NCBI GenBank assembly: GCA_003439945.1 | Contig: QVRM01005378.1 | Span: forward strand, 1,195,359 to 1,259,358 | Origin: Dermanyssus gallinae | Lineage: Eukaryota; Arthropoda; Arachnida; Mesostigmata; Dermanyssidae | Length of the DNA stretch: 64,000 bases | Direction of reading: 5' to 3' | Part shown: one piece after another, positions 15,909 to 28,557 of the stretch | Layout of the letters: each line of letters opens with the position of its first letter | How positions within the stretch are numbered: the first letter of the stretch is position 1 | Position numbers and translations under genes: made by a program | Notes under the pieces: generated by a model | Seen by the model: the letters and a program-made list of their open reading frames with translations, nothing else | Told to the model about the DNA's origin: nothing | The model's database searches: none

Positions 15909-15913
<5 letters not shown>
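15050..15913. other. Non-coding, simple-sequence rich
   Basis: Contains GTT/GTC runs near 15190-15250, GCT runs near 15555-15580 and a CTGT-type run near 15700-15735. Open frames across it are compositionally biased, and I see no supportable gene. Confidence 0.4.
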
Positions 15914-15950
<37 letters not shown>

Positions 15951-15971
15951 TAAATATATATATATATATAT
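15914..15971. repeat. (AT)n microsatellite
   Basis: About 58 bases of AT with one GCATAAA interruption, lying directly against the 5' end of a SINE. Confidence 0.9.
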
Positions 15972-16159
15972 ACCGAGCAAGATGGCTTAGTGGCAAAGCC
16001 TTTGCCTTGCATTCGGGAGGACTGGGTTCGAGACCCAGACCGGCCACTTCTTAATTGGTTTGCATGGTTTCCAATTTAGATAAGGAAAATGCCGGAGTGG
16101 ATTAAAATTAGCCATGACATGAAAAACCGTACACGGGTAATAGCCTTACGAAAAATATT

Positions 16160-16176
<17 letters not shown>
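15972..16176 (+). mobile_element. tRNA-derived SINE
   Basis: A tRNA-like head carries an internal pol III A box TGGCTTAGTGG (15983-15993) and a B box GGTTCGAGACC (16025-16035). The T arm forms a perfect CTGGG/CCCAG stem and the D arm a GGC/GCC stem. The anticodon region resembles tRNA-Ala(TGC). The acceptor arm does not pair (GAGCAAG against CCGGCCA), so it is not a working tRNA. A body of about 120 bases follows and ends in an A run (16160-16176), as expected of a SINE. AT tracts abut both ends and hide any target duplication. Confidence 0.75.
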
Positions 16177-16428
<252 letters not shown>

Positions 16429-16469
<41 letters not shown>

Positions 16470-16470
16470 A
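16429..16470. repeat. (AT)n microsatellite
   Basis: About 40 bases of AT closing the right side of dispersed unit copy 2. Confidence 0.9.
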
Positions 16471-17104
16471 TGTTTGGATGAGACTAGGCACATAGATTGA
16501 CGTTCGAGGTAATCAATCGACGATCTTAACTACGACTGGGCGTATTATTCTATTCGATTCGAGCTTAGCGTTATGCTGACGTTACGGACATACCTCTGAG
16601 GAGAAGAAGAGGAAGAAGAAGAAAAATGAAAGAAAAGAACCAGACGAAGGTGCAGCTTCAGCGAGAGAGAAATGAGGGGGGGGCACGAAAGCGTATGAAG
16701 CCGATATTCGACTTCGACTTTCGTTAAACAACGGCATTCACGGACACACACACACGTAAGCACGACCGAGAGCACACAGGGCGATGCTGTGTTATGTATG
16801 TAAGTGTATGGCCTTCACCACACACATATATAGCGAAGGGGAATATAGGCTGCTGACCCTCACCCCCCCTTCACCTCCATTGCAGGCGCGGTCGCTTGCT
16901 GCGCTCAGTGATAGCAACAAAAGCAGCACTTGTTGTCGTGGTGTTGTTGATGCTGTTTGTATTGCTGTCGTGGTTGTTGTCGTCATTGTTGTTATTGCTG
17001 CTGTTGTTGTTGCTGCTGCTGCTATCACTCAGCAATAGAGAAGACAGACAGTCTGCGTCTCATCAGTGCTCGGGGGCTTTCCTTTTTACTCTCCCCCTTC
17101 TCCT

Positions 17105-17185
17105 ATGAAAGATAAGGCAGCGACTAAAACGAAGAAGGAAAAAAGCAAGGCAGCTGAAGCTCTTGCAGCACTCTCAAGAAACACT
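17105..17185 (+). CDS. Candidate first coding exon, unrecognised
   Basis: An ATG at 17105 opens a lysine/alanine-rich frame (MKDKAATKTKKEKSK, then AAEALAALSRNT) that ends at a possible donor GTTAGT (17186), with another possible donor GTAAGC at 17190. The peptide is unlike the low-complexity frames around it and would suit a charged N-terminus. No following exon could be identified before TBCE, so this may be accidental. Confidence 0.2.
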
Positions 17186-17189
17186 GTTA

Positions 17190-18589
17190 GTAAGCCTGTG
17201 TGTGTGTGTCGAATCTGCTTGTTCATTGGGCTGCCTTCTTCCACATCTTGCCCTGCTACCATCACATCTTGCGGCCGGCGAAGAGGGGTCAAGACCTTGG
17301 TGTCGACCAACCGGTGCGACCCGAGACACTGTTGCTGCTGCTGCTGCGGCTACAGCTGCCGTTGCTGTTGTTACAAATATTGCTATTCCAGCTGCTTCGA
17401 TTGTCCTGACGAGATGATCTCGGACACAATTCGGTTTTGCTTTATTCAGCAGCCACCGACTCTGCACTCTGACGTGACACGCGCAGGAAGTTGATGTAGT
17501 GTTTTTTAATGTTATTGTTGTTGTTAGTGTCCCATATGTGATGAAAAGCTGTGTGTACCATGATCCAGACTGTAAGGTTTCTGCCGTGAACAGAACGAGA
17601 AGAACAGTTTCTAGTTTACTTCTAGTCCTTCGTCACGTTCACAACGAGGTTCGAGTTCATCGACGGTGTGACAAGTGCGAGTGTTTAACAGAAACCAGTG
17701 CCAGCCTGCAAGGGTTGCTTTCCCTGTGGCTGGTGCAGTGGCCGCCGGTGTCCAGGTTCTCAAATTATGGCCTCACTGTTGACGTCGTCCACTGATATGG
17801 CAGTGCGGTCTTCATCCGAGGCGAGCGCCACTCGGGGAGATACGAGGTGTCCGGCCCTCCAGAAGGTGACTTGAGATGAGATAACGACACGCGACCAAGC
17901 GAACCGATCCCGCATTTACACTCTTAAGAAACACGAGAGAGTGGGATATGATCATATTTGATGATAGAGCAAAAATCAAGGTCACAGCAAAACTGCTTGT
18001 AATCGTTGGTCGTTTATTCAGCTGTAGGAATTGCCATTAAACTATGTAGGCAATGTTGTAACAATTTATCCTTGCACGAAATTGCTTTTAAAGAGAGCGG
18101 TTTCTGTCTGGGCTGGCTGCTAGCTACCTGAGTTTGTGCGACTTGGTCTATATTGGTATGCTTATTAATGTGAGCATCTGTATATATATACATATTTGGT
18201 TTGTTTTTGAGTCAAAATTTGCATCAGTTGTGTGGGTTTTGAGGGATTGCGACTCCAATGCTGAATTACAGAATTTTCTGGCTGCTTTGCTGACAGTACG
18301 GAAGAAGTTAAGAGTATCCTAATACTTACTTCTTATTTCATGTTCGATATACGATCTGCATGCTCTCCCTGTCTCCCTGCACAAACACTCTATCCAGATT
18401 TGTCTATGCCTTAGATTTTATAAACGTAGTAGTAGTAGTAGTAGTAGTAATAGTAACATCAGCGAAGTAAAAGAAAAGTAGTTCCGATGAAAATGGTTGT
18501 AACATATATTCAATAAAAAAAAAACAGGTAATAGTAACATAGAGCGTCCAACGTTTATGCTGGTCAACAGTGATTTGTGAATCCATCCA
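17190..18589. other. Intergenic, nothing recognised
   Basis: Contains GCT/GTT runs near 17325-17375 and 17512-17525 and an AGT run near 18428-18450. No gene, RNA or transposon is supportable. Confidence 0.4.
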
Positions 18590-18790
18590 TGTCTTAGTTA
18601 GGCGACTCAAAAGTAACAAGGATTAGTTGCATTAGAATGTTTCGCACATTGGGGATGAAGATCTGTCCCGAAAGGAGTGAGTATGGGTAGTGCAAAACAT
18701 TTTGAACTGGACATTTCAATCTATACGACAAATCATCGAAGGATGACTCAGACCAGACCGGACTCCAGCGTAGACTTTGCGCTGTATGCA
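18590..18790. repeat. Dispersed repeat family B, copy 1
   Basis: Shares a diverged block with 22220-22400 and more weakly with 29260-29410. The best-conserved part is TTTGAACTGGACATTTCA (about 18701-18718), matching TTCGAACTGGATATTTCA near 22310. On the minus strand the copies also encode similar short peptides. The family is unknown to me. Confidence 0.4.
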
Positions 18791-19320
18791 CTTGGCCAGT
18801 ATGATGTATGATGATGGAATCGCGGTATATTTCTCACGGTTAATTGTTTCTTTGTCTCTTTTTGTGCAAAACCTGTGTCCGTTTGTTGGTACCACTGCTC
18901 AGTGGTAGTCACCCGCAACCGCGACAGTATAAGCTTACGCTGGTCATTTGGCAAATGAACACGTCATTTTCGAATTCGATCGCAGTAGTAGTAGTAGTCG
19001 TGATGGTCTTAGCCGTAGGCAGATACGGGCTACGTTTTTGAGAGAATCAGAGAACGAGTGAGGGACAAGAACGTTATCATCGAGCAGACTGATATATATA
19101 TATACCTGAGGTGTTTATTAAATGACTTTTTATGTTAGCACTTTGGAGTGAACAATTGTCTCACTCTTTTTTTGTATATATATATATATACATATATGCG
19201 CGTGTTTGCTCTAAATACAATACATACGTAATATTTATGTTATTTTAGACATTATTATTATTATCTTACAATAGAAACAATACACAATACAAGTGTGTAA
19301 TGGGCGCGTGTATGTGTGAG

Positions 19321-19352
19321 TACTTATATATATATATATATATATATATATA
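19321..19352. repeat. (AT)n microsatellite
   Basis: About 30 bases of TA forming the left wall of dispersed unit copy 3. Confidence 0.9.
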
Positions 19353-19438
19353 CTACCATTTTTTTTAAACTACCATTTGTATTAAGGCGAACACTGCCGA
19401 ATGTGCAAACGTATTGCAAATTAATAAATCATCACAAT

Positions 19439-19445
<7 letters not shown>
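19353..19445 (-). repeat. AT-associated dispersed repeat unit, copy 3
   Basis: Reverse complement of the unit at 3410-3480, including GTGTTCGCCTTAATACAAATGG beyond the core. AT tracts lie directly on both sides (19321-19352 and 19445-19476). Confidence 0.75.

Positions 19446-19476
<31 letters not shown>
19445..19476. repeat. (AT)n microsatellite
   Basis: About 32 bases of TA forming the right wall of dispersed unit copy 3. Confidence 0.9.
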
Positions 19477-19479
<3 letters not shown>

Positions 19480-19835
19480 ACACATACATATCAGCAAGTC
19501 GTGGATACGGCCGAGACGGAGAAGTGATTCCTTCACGAGCTAAAATCGGTGGTCAGCTGTGGATCCAATTGGATCACTCGCCTGCCTGTCTCGCTGACGC
19601 CGACCTCCCTTGGTGGCTACTCTAAACTGTTACGTAGTATGCATACAATAATAATCAGCAGCTCGCCTTACATCTGCTGACATCCCGTAGAGTCAGTCGT
19701 CTATGTTTTCGCTGTCTCTCTGCTGGCTGCTCTTCAGCGCTTTTCCAGCGCTGGAAGAATTTCCATTTTGCCAACAGGATGGCCTGTTTGTGTACAAAGT
19801 GCATGTATCGTAGGTATTGCTGCTGCTCCTCTCGT

Positions 19836-19893
19836 TGTTGTTGTTGTTGTTGTTGTTGTTATTTTTGTCGTTGTCGTTGTTGTTGTTGTTGCT
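19836..19893 (+). repeat. GTT trinucleotide array
   Basis: Nearly continuous GTT units with a few GTC/GTT interruptions. Frames across it read as Val, Leu or Cys runs. Confidence 0.8.
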
Positions 19894-20109
19894 TTGTTAT
19901 TGTGGATGTTAACAGCGCCGACATCATTCGTACTGGTAGTAATTGCGACATAACAGGGAACCGTAGTTGTAGTGGTAACGAGCGTCGAGTGGAAGCAGTT
20001 GTCATTGCGATAGCTTTACGGGGCTGAGCGCGGCATTACAGCCGCAGCATCAGCGGCGTCGGCAGCGGCCCGAATTGACGTCGCGCGAACAGTTTCCATC
20101 AGCTATACA

Positions 20110-20251
20110 TGATGCCCTCTCGCTCTCTCTAGCTTTTCCTGTCTTTATCGTTCTCTATCTCACTTTCTACATGTTTCCTCTCCCTCCTCTTGACGCTCCT
20201 TTCACTCTCGTTCTTCGTATCACCTATTTACTGTATGTGCTCTCTCTCCCC

Positions 20252-20287
<36 letters not shown>

Positions 20288-20460
20288 CTCCTTCGTCCCC
20301 GCCCTTCTATCTCTTCCCCTGATCCATTGCCTTGTCTCTTTCCTCCGCCCCCTCTCGCTTTCTCCCCCCCATCCCGCCTATGTCCATGCCCCGTTTCCCT
20401 GTCGTCTGTTTCTTGTCCTGGGAAGACCTTTCTTTCCCTGCCGCTGCCCTGACATTGCTA
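20110..20460 (+). repeat. Pyrimidine-rich tract
   Basis: About 350 bases that are mostly C and T on the + strand, including CT dinucleotide runs near 20240-20262 followed by an AT tract at 20264-20287. It lies about 1.1 kb upstream of the TBCE start. A role as a GA/CT promoter element is possible but unproven. Confidence 0.6.
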
Positions 20461-21501
20461 TGCATGCACGCTCTTTGCTCGCATCAGCATAGACCCACTG
20501 CAGGCTCTTAGTCACTGCTGAATGGGCGGCAGTGGTGGTGCTGATTCTGGTGATGGCATTGCAAACGACGTCTGTATGTCAGTGGCCCGCCCACAGCACA
20601 CAGTGCGAACTAAATGATTGCTCGGGTAGATTTTTTTGTTTGGTTCTGTCAGATTGTTTTCCGATAGATAGATAGGTAGGTAGGAAGTGTTGTTTGAGTC
20701 TACTACAACAACACTAATAACAACAACAACATCGACGACTCAAATCAACAATAACAACGCAGCTAACGGCAGAGCACTGCTAATATTTATTAGTAACACA
20801 CAAAGCAACACATTATCGTACGCGGCGAGCCTTATTATTGTTTGTGTTCTAACTTCGTTTACTTTGCGTTACCTGATGCATTTACTGCGTGTTGTGAACA
20901 CGGAATATTTGTCGATACTCGCAGTTAGGATCTAGACAATGTTGCGACAAGTAGTCTAATAGCTGAGTAGATAAGCTTGAAATTGAATACAAATACGTTT
21001 GTTGTTGTTTGTTATTGTTGTTGTTCTTATTGTTGCTGCTGTTGCTCTTGTTGCTGTTGAAGGTGCCGCCACTACAGCTGTTGCTGCTGTTGTTGTATTT
21101 CTAACTAACATCGTATTTTGATCATTCTTTTTTTTGTCGTCACATTTCATGTTTTGCGGTGCACACACCCGCCGGCTTCTTCATCATCTTCGCGCGCTCT
21201 CTCTCTCTCTACGTCTCCTCATCCGCATCTTCAACAGCGTCGCCGAGACGCAGCTACGTTTAGCTGTGCGCCGGCCAACGCCGCTGGGGTCGCGGTCGCG
21301 ACCAGGCTCTCAGCACCGGCCAGGCCTCAGAGCTGCCGCACCGGTCTTCAGCACAACACGACGAAGCAGGCGAAGTCGCACAGGCGAACGCGACAGAACG
21401 TCGTTGCGCAGCTGCTGCTACGGCGCCACCCGGCGCCCTCGAAGCGTTCGGCGCAGGCGGCGCACCCGCCACTGCAGACGCCAGCAGGCCAGCAGGCCAA
21501 C

Positions 21502-21752
21502 ATGGAGCCTCATCTAACCTCAGCTGTGCCGCCGTCCCCTCTGCTGCCGGGGGCGATCACCGCCGCTGTCCCTGCCGCCCCCGCTGGCGTGTCGGTCGGC
21601 CAGCGCGTGTCAGTCGATGGCTGTTACGCCACGGTGCGCTTCCACGGCGTCGTCAAGGGAACGCAGGGCACCTGGTTGGGCGTCGAGTGGGACGACCCCA
21701 CACGCGGCAAGCACAGCGGATGCTACAACGGCACGCAGTACTTCAAGACGCG
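21502..21752 (+). CDS. TBCE: TBCE exon 1 (CAP-Gly domain)
   Basis: Encodes residues 1-83 plus two bases. A Pro/Ala-rich leader of about 30 residues, longer than in human, precedes the CAP-Gly fold. The donor is CG|GTAAGT. Confidence 0.92.
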
Positions 21753-24700
21753 GTAAGTTGGCTTGTGTCTTTTTGTCGAGTGTGTGTGTGTGTGTTTGCA
21801 GAAATCTCCACTAGGGGTAGTAGTTTTTCCTGATGCCGGCACCTCCGTGATCAAGAAGGCGGAGACCCCAGGAGGAGGCCTTGCCATTGCACTTCGGCAG
21901 GGCTGAGACCTGCCACTCTCCCCAACTGGGAAAGATGGGGCATGTAATTTTTGTAGTGGAGAGCGTGCGAGAGATCGATCTTGAGCGAGTTACTGAATCT
22001 ACGCATACTTAAATGGCGGATTGCGACTCATCCTTGTTGACAACTGTTGTTGAGGGTGTCGAACATTCGAGTCGATTCTCTTAGAGACAAAGCGGTGAGG
22101 AAGAAAGGAGAAGGCGAGAGAACAAGCTTCAGTGTCAAACGCTGCAAGCAAAGCCGCAGCCAAAAATAAGGTCGCGTACTGCTTTTGTCCAACTTCGAGC
22201 GAGGATTAAGTGCACAGCAGTGTTTCGAATAATGGATCCAATTTTGATCAACCATAGGGGATAAAACCCCATTCCTGGAGAGTGTGCATGGACGGTAGAG
22301 AAAGTTTCGAACTGGATATTTCACTCTGTACGACGAACCTTGTGAAGGTTTCGTCTAAAAACAGCAACGGACAACGGAATTGTGTCTCGTGTGAAGAGCA
22401 CCTTCCTGCTCGGTGTGGCCCGGTTATACGTCTGAGTAGCATTTAAGAGCGTTCTCATTTTTCTTTGCTTTTCACGGCTTTCTTTCTCCTTTCTCTTACG
22501 ATCCAAACTGCATTTTGAAATACGTATTACTACTGTATTCTTGGGGAGGTTTTCTGGGGGCGGAGTTTTACCGTTATAGGCATGTGCTCTGACTGTAGTA
22601 TTTAAATGCATATTAATTTTAGTTTTCTATGAATTAATTAGACTAAAATTTTAGAACGGTTGGGAATTAGTAAATATGTTTAAATAATATTATTTGGTAT
22701 TTCGTAATGATTTGTCATATCTACACGGCGGCATCGTTAGAATTTAGAACACATTAGTGAACTAAGAGAGTGAGAGGTCACCTTTTAACAGTTTCCCCTA
22801 TAATTGTATTTACTTTATGTATTGGTATGGTTCATCCACATGAATGTTAACACATGGTTTAAACATTGTTCACTCTATCATACGCAGCTGAGATCCGTGG
22901 AGTTTCTGTGCCGTTGCTGTTGAATATTCTGTTTTGCCCAACAGCATCACATCGGCTCCCACGTGCTAAATGATGCTAAAAAGTTACGAAGGTTTTAATG
23001 GATGACATGAGCCTTCTTCAAAGAGTCAGAACCTAAAATTTCTTATTCAACTTTTTTAGAACAATTAGCTAACTTGAAAAGTACAAACAAAATTAAATAC
23101 TTCTGATAAGACAACAGAGATCAATAGTGCTAAACTAATATTGCTAAACTAAAATTATCCTTGATTAACTAAACCCGCGTTAATTAAGGCAAATCCCTGT
23201 TTTCACTGTAAACAAGAAACTGCCAAAACGTTTGCACACATGTCAACACATATGTATATTTGATGATATAGTTACTCTATACAGATATAACTATTATCTC
23301 GTATTTCTGCCTAACAATGTCAAATATATTGAATATGCAAGTGATTTAAACCTTTATCATCCCGTTTGCTTGAGTGACCCAGTGTTCATGCTGTTCAGCA
23401 ATCGCCTGCTCACGGTAATGGTCGACCGTGTTCTAAAAATGGCATGCTTGTCCTACCCTCCAAAGGCGCCGTACGGAAACGCGGTGCCACTACAAAATTA
23501 AGGACTGAGTTAATCTTACCAACACTCACATATACGTGTGACTTGGACATCTGTTTGATCTTAGTTTTAGCCTCCACATTACCGGAATGGAGGCACAATT
23601 GAGTTTAGTTTCTACTATTTTTCTTTGCTTAATTAATTATACAGTTTAAAAGTTCAACGTTTGGAAATTAGATAAATATTGCTAAGTTAATATTAAGGTT
23701 TGATCTTTCGTAATGGCTTGTCGTACGCCCGATGTGTCGCTATTATAAATATCTTGTTCATCTTAAACTCGCATGCTGCTCTACTGTCTGGGGGCCCCAT
23801 TTGGCTAAATATAGAAAATGAGTGGGAGTTGTCCAAGATACGTTCCTGAGGAGTTTCTGTTGTTCAGGGTTCAGACGCCCTAAAAGCGTAATGACTAACT
23901 TGTTCCTAGTATAGAAGATCCACTCTTTGAGCAATGTAACAAATCCGCTCGTATTGAACTTGCAAAATGGGACGTTTTTGATGTACGCTCCAATAACCTT
24001 AGGAGACGTCGATTGGCGTCAAATGGAGGGCCGAAGTATCTTTGAAGTGGCAGTCTATATTTTTATGTCGATACGGCTGGACCGGACATCGCTTTGACAA
24101 ATGTTCGATTTTGAGAGAATGATTTGTTTGATCGAGAAAGATGTAACATAGCAGCGTTTCGTAAGAAAACTCTGCTTCGTCGTTACAGAATATGTATAAT
24201 GTTCCATCCGCCACATTAGTTCCAGCCCAAGAATGACCAGCCGTCATTCTTTCGGGCAGTTCTTGTAACATAATAAACAGGTTCATGTTATTCCAAAAGT
24301 GACATGAGTGATATATTTGAGGACGCAATACAAAATTGTAGCTGTAGGCATGCACACACGTTTGACATGTCCATAGCTAAAGCTTATTTATTTGGCGACC
24401 ACAAGTCGAACCACCATCGATTTCGCCTAAAATGAAGGTTTATATGTTATTACGGTAACGGCATTTTTCTTTACTTACGTGTCCAGTAAGTTAAGATCAA
24501 ATGGGAGACATAACACGATCTCGATTTTTTAACTTTCTGCTGACCTACGTTGGATAACGTTGAGACAATTCAAAATATTCTTTCGAACATGCCAGCATGT
24601 TTAGTTCTCTACCGGATTATCTCGGATTCGCACATTTTGCAATGCCCGTTACCCCCCCCCCCCAGATACTGCGATATCACAGCTATTTGTAAATTCCTTG

Positions 24701-25157
24701 TCACTCCTAAACGAGCCATTTCTGTCCCAGACCACTGTAAAACATGCTTTTTTGAACAGGTTCTACAATTTCTTGAAATATGCGCGTCAAATTCATTGAC
24801 ACTCTATATAAATATGTGTCTTCTTTTTTTTCTAGGCATCCAACGGGTGGCTCCTTCGTGCGCGTATCGAAGGCCGACTTAGGCATATCTGTGAGTGAGG
24901 CGATCAAGGCTAAATACCTTGAGCGGGAGAAGGACGAAAAGGTGAGATACGCGAAGGGCCGAGACAAGGATGGTAACGCTGAAAATGAGATCGACGTCCG
25001 TCTAATAGGAAATATCGGCAATGCGCTAAGCAACATCAAATACATCGAATTTGTCGGCCCTGAGAAGGTCTCCGAGCAGATAAGGTAAGCTGGATACTGT
25101 TCATTAGGAATACGTTTTCACCTCGTAATAATTGATCAAGTATGTCAACGTCTCACT

Positions 25158-25203
<46 letters not shown>

Positions 25204-28200
25204 AATAAATATAGTAGTCCTTTCTTCATTAAGCAAGTGTTCATTTTTATTACATATATGGTTACCAACGGGATTTGTTCCGCGGGAGTGCTTTGTGTCA
25301 TCGTTGGAGTTGTGGAGAAGTGGTAATATATATGTATATATGTGCGATACAAGAGGTGTTTTTAGAGTACTTGTGGGCGACCAAACGGACATGTGTTCCG
25401 GCTAGTATACGACACTTTCGCATCTTCTGGTGACCGTTATATTAATAGGCCGCCGTCACAATAGGATAATGAAGACAGGAAGAAGAATGTTAGCGTTGAT
25501 GGCAGTGATGCAGAGAATGATAATGGCGCCGATGGTGATTTTTCTTCAACTGTTTATTTGCGCTTATGTGTTGTGTTGTGTTCGCCGTTTGTGTTGGCTG
25601 GATTTGTCTGGATTGACCGACTTAACGTTGTCACTGGCAGCCGGCAGGGGGCCCTGCGCATTGTGAATTTGCACAACATGCCCGTGTCGATTGCCGGCCG
25701 TGAGATTCCGTCGGTGGCACCATTCATTCAGGAGCTGGACCTATCGCATACACTCCTCTCGCACTGGGACACCGTGGCTGCCATCGCTCAACAGCTGCCG
25801 CACCTGACTGAACTCAAACTCGGGTTGGTTTGCCGGATGTAGAGAAAACATATTCTTTCATTGACTGTGGGGACGTTCTTACTTATAGGGTATAGATAAA
25901 CGTTAAGCAGCAATCACTTAGTATCGAGTACATATTAGCTATTTGATTTCAATCGATGCGGGGGTTCTTGTTGGTATATGACGGGAGTTGTATGTGGATA
26001 CTGTCTATACAGGACGTACGGGGTTGGGTCTTTAAGTCTTACCAACACATATAAATATATAAGTATAGCTGTGAAGAAACAGTCGAATAATCGTTTGCCT
26101 TGCGCACTTCTTACCGATTCAATGCTTGGTTAATACGCTGTCTGTCCTTCTATTTGTGGAACCTTGCAGCAAAAATCATCTTCGAGCGCCGAGCCTCGTG
26201 ACCAAGCACCAGGAGGCGTTTCAGTCGGTGAAGGCGATCTCGCTCGAAGCCAGTAAGCTCACCTGGGAGCACATCCTTCAGCTCGCGCCAATGTGGCCTA
26301 ACATCGAGTTTCTTGAGGTGTGTAGGTCATGGGGTGGTTTTTAGATATTTAGACTGTATTTAGTATACTACAATACTCTTCATTATATATTACAACCCAA
26401 ACCTAAGTAGAATATGTTAGGAACACTACATTTTAGCGATAGAATCTAGAATATGCCAGGAACAGTACCCGCGAACAATACAACTGACCACGGCTGAATC
26501 ACAGTTAGAAGGATTGCATGCGAGGTTAGGCAGTGCATATGAGCGTAGGTTCGTTTGGAATACAGACATATATATATTTACACACCCTTTAGCAGGGGGG
26601 CTTTATTAGAACAGATCAACTTGTTTGTACGTAATTCGCATTCCTGGTACTGCGCCAGGCAAACATTTTGTTAACAATTTCTTTCCGGGCAACAGTTTTA
26701 GCATGTATGTTGATCCCGGCTCTTGTGTTCGTCAACATAGAATCAAAGAAGAGATACATTCATCTAGATATTTATATTAAACTTATATTTATCATGCTCT
26801 AAGAACGGAGGCGCGTTGTATAATAAACGCATGTAAGCTTTGTTTAAAATAATCCTATTACAAAGCAATTGATATTAGTGCAATCAATTTAAATCATTGC
26901 TATTCACAAACATTTGAGTACAACTTGCTGACATCTAGGTGAGCGCGAACAATATCACCTCGTTATCGACTCCTAGTAAGTCGTTGTTCAGCGAACTACA
27001 GGTGCTTAGCCTACAGGAGAACCCACTGAGTTCATGGCGAGAAGTCACAAACCTTGCACATTTGCCCAAGTGAGTGATAACTTGATTTATTGTTTATTAT
27101 TCACTCAACTAAATCTGCACATTCTAAAAATATCGTTTTGGAAGAACATGTGTCCCGCTTGAATCGAATCCGTGCCCTGAAAAGAGACATAATAAAACTA
27201 AATAAATTAGGAACGCATAATTCGTCTCCACATTTATCGCGTTTGAATCTGTAAAGAAAATATGAATATACTTACAGTGTATGTGTGTGTATTACGTATA
27301 GCCATTTGAGCGGCACCGCGGCAAATATTAATCATGCTGTATGTTTGTCATTAGTAAAGGTGTGCGTCCGTTGCTTTAACGTAAGAAAATATTAAGTTAT
27401 AATTATATTCACCGTACTTAAATCTTCCGGGTGAACAGGCTACGGGAGCTCTACCTAAACGGTTGTCAATTCGAGAGTGTATCATTTCCGGGAGCTCCAG
27501 GACAGGAGACGGAGCACTTTTCGACACTTGAACGCCTCGAAATCACGGGAAATCGGCTAGACTCCTGGAAGAGCATAGCCGAAATGGAGAAGTTGCGCTC
27601 CCTCCGACAGATCAGAGTCAATGGGAATCCTGTTATGCAGTCTGCTGGAAGTTTTGATGAGGCAAGTTTCTCACATATGTCTATAAATGATATGTCATGC
27701 TTCTTAGGATTAGTGACTATGCTTCACAAGCACCGTTGGGTTGTTTAAACTGCTGCTCTTAGCATCCCTAATGTAAAAAAGTGATATGTGTATTTAGTTC
27801 TACAAATACAAGCGAATAATAATCCATCCTATATATATATATATATAAGAGGGTCGATTGAAGAGTTCTGATACATTTCATCGAAGCATTTTTGTGAATG
27901 AGTCTTTTGAAATCGAGTTGCGAATTTTTATTCGTGGGAACAAGTGCGAGGGAAAGTCATATGGAACCAACTCCGGCGAAAATTGCGGAAATATAATAAT
28001 ACAATTTTTCATAAAATAATCCGAAATAATTAACTATGTGTGTGCCAATGCCAAGACATGCCCGCGCATTTTTTTTACTTTCACGGTAGTATTTCTTATT
28101 GATCGTAAAGCCAGGGCTAACCATATAACCTTGACACGTCTTCTGTAGCTGTTTTCTAAAAAAACATCCAGGTTTTTCTGCTACCGCCTAAAAGCTCCAA

Positions 28201-28498
28201 TTCCGCCTGGAAATTCAGTATTTTTCGAACGAACTTCGCTACCAGGCTTCTGACGCTTTAAATATCGGTCAAATCTGTTACAACTAATCACTGAGGCATC
28301 TCCAACTCCTCAGCTATATCTCTGATAGTCATTCGGTGATGTTCAGTAAGTTATTAGGAACTATGTAGCGTTTTCTTCTGTCATTGACATCAAATGCCTT
28401 TCTGAACGGGAGTCATATACTGCGCATATATAGTGTTAATATTAAAATAGAAAATAATTAAATATCTTTATCAGATCATAATTTTGCATTATTTAATA

Positions 28499-28557
<59 letters not shown>

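Noticed and set aside
15972..16045. Functional tRNA-Ala gene
   Set aside because: The A box, B box and T arm are good, but the acceptor stem does not pair and the anticodon stem is poor. A SINE body and poly-A tail follow.
21819..21982. Functional U1 snRNA gene
   Set aside because: The 5' end does not match the invariant splice-site-pairing sequence and stem-loop IV is eroded. Its position just inside an intron on the sense strand also argues for a retrocopy.
23999..24355. 118-codon minus-strand frame in TBCE intron 1
   Set aside because: It begins without an ATG and has no motif or splice context I recognise. Its composition is not obviously repetitive, so it deserves a database search before final dismissal.
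25641..25647. Alternative acceptor (second CAG) for TBCE exon 3
   Set aside because: It also keeps the frame but deletes two residues relative to the human spacing. NAGNAG-like alternative use remains possible but cannot be decided here.
27662..27668. GT donor at 27666 for TBCE exon 6
   Set aside because: It would add four bases and shift the frame of exons 7-10. The GC donor four bases earlier has the full AG|GCAAGT consensus and keeps the frame.
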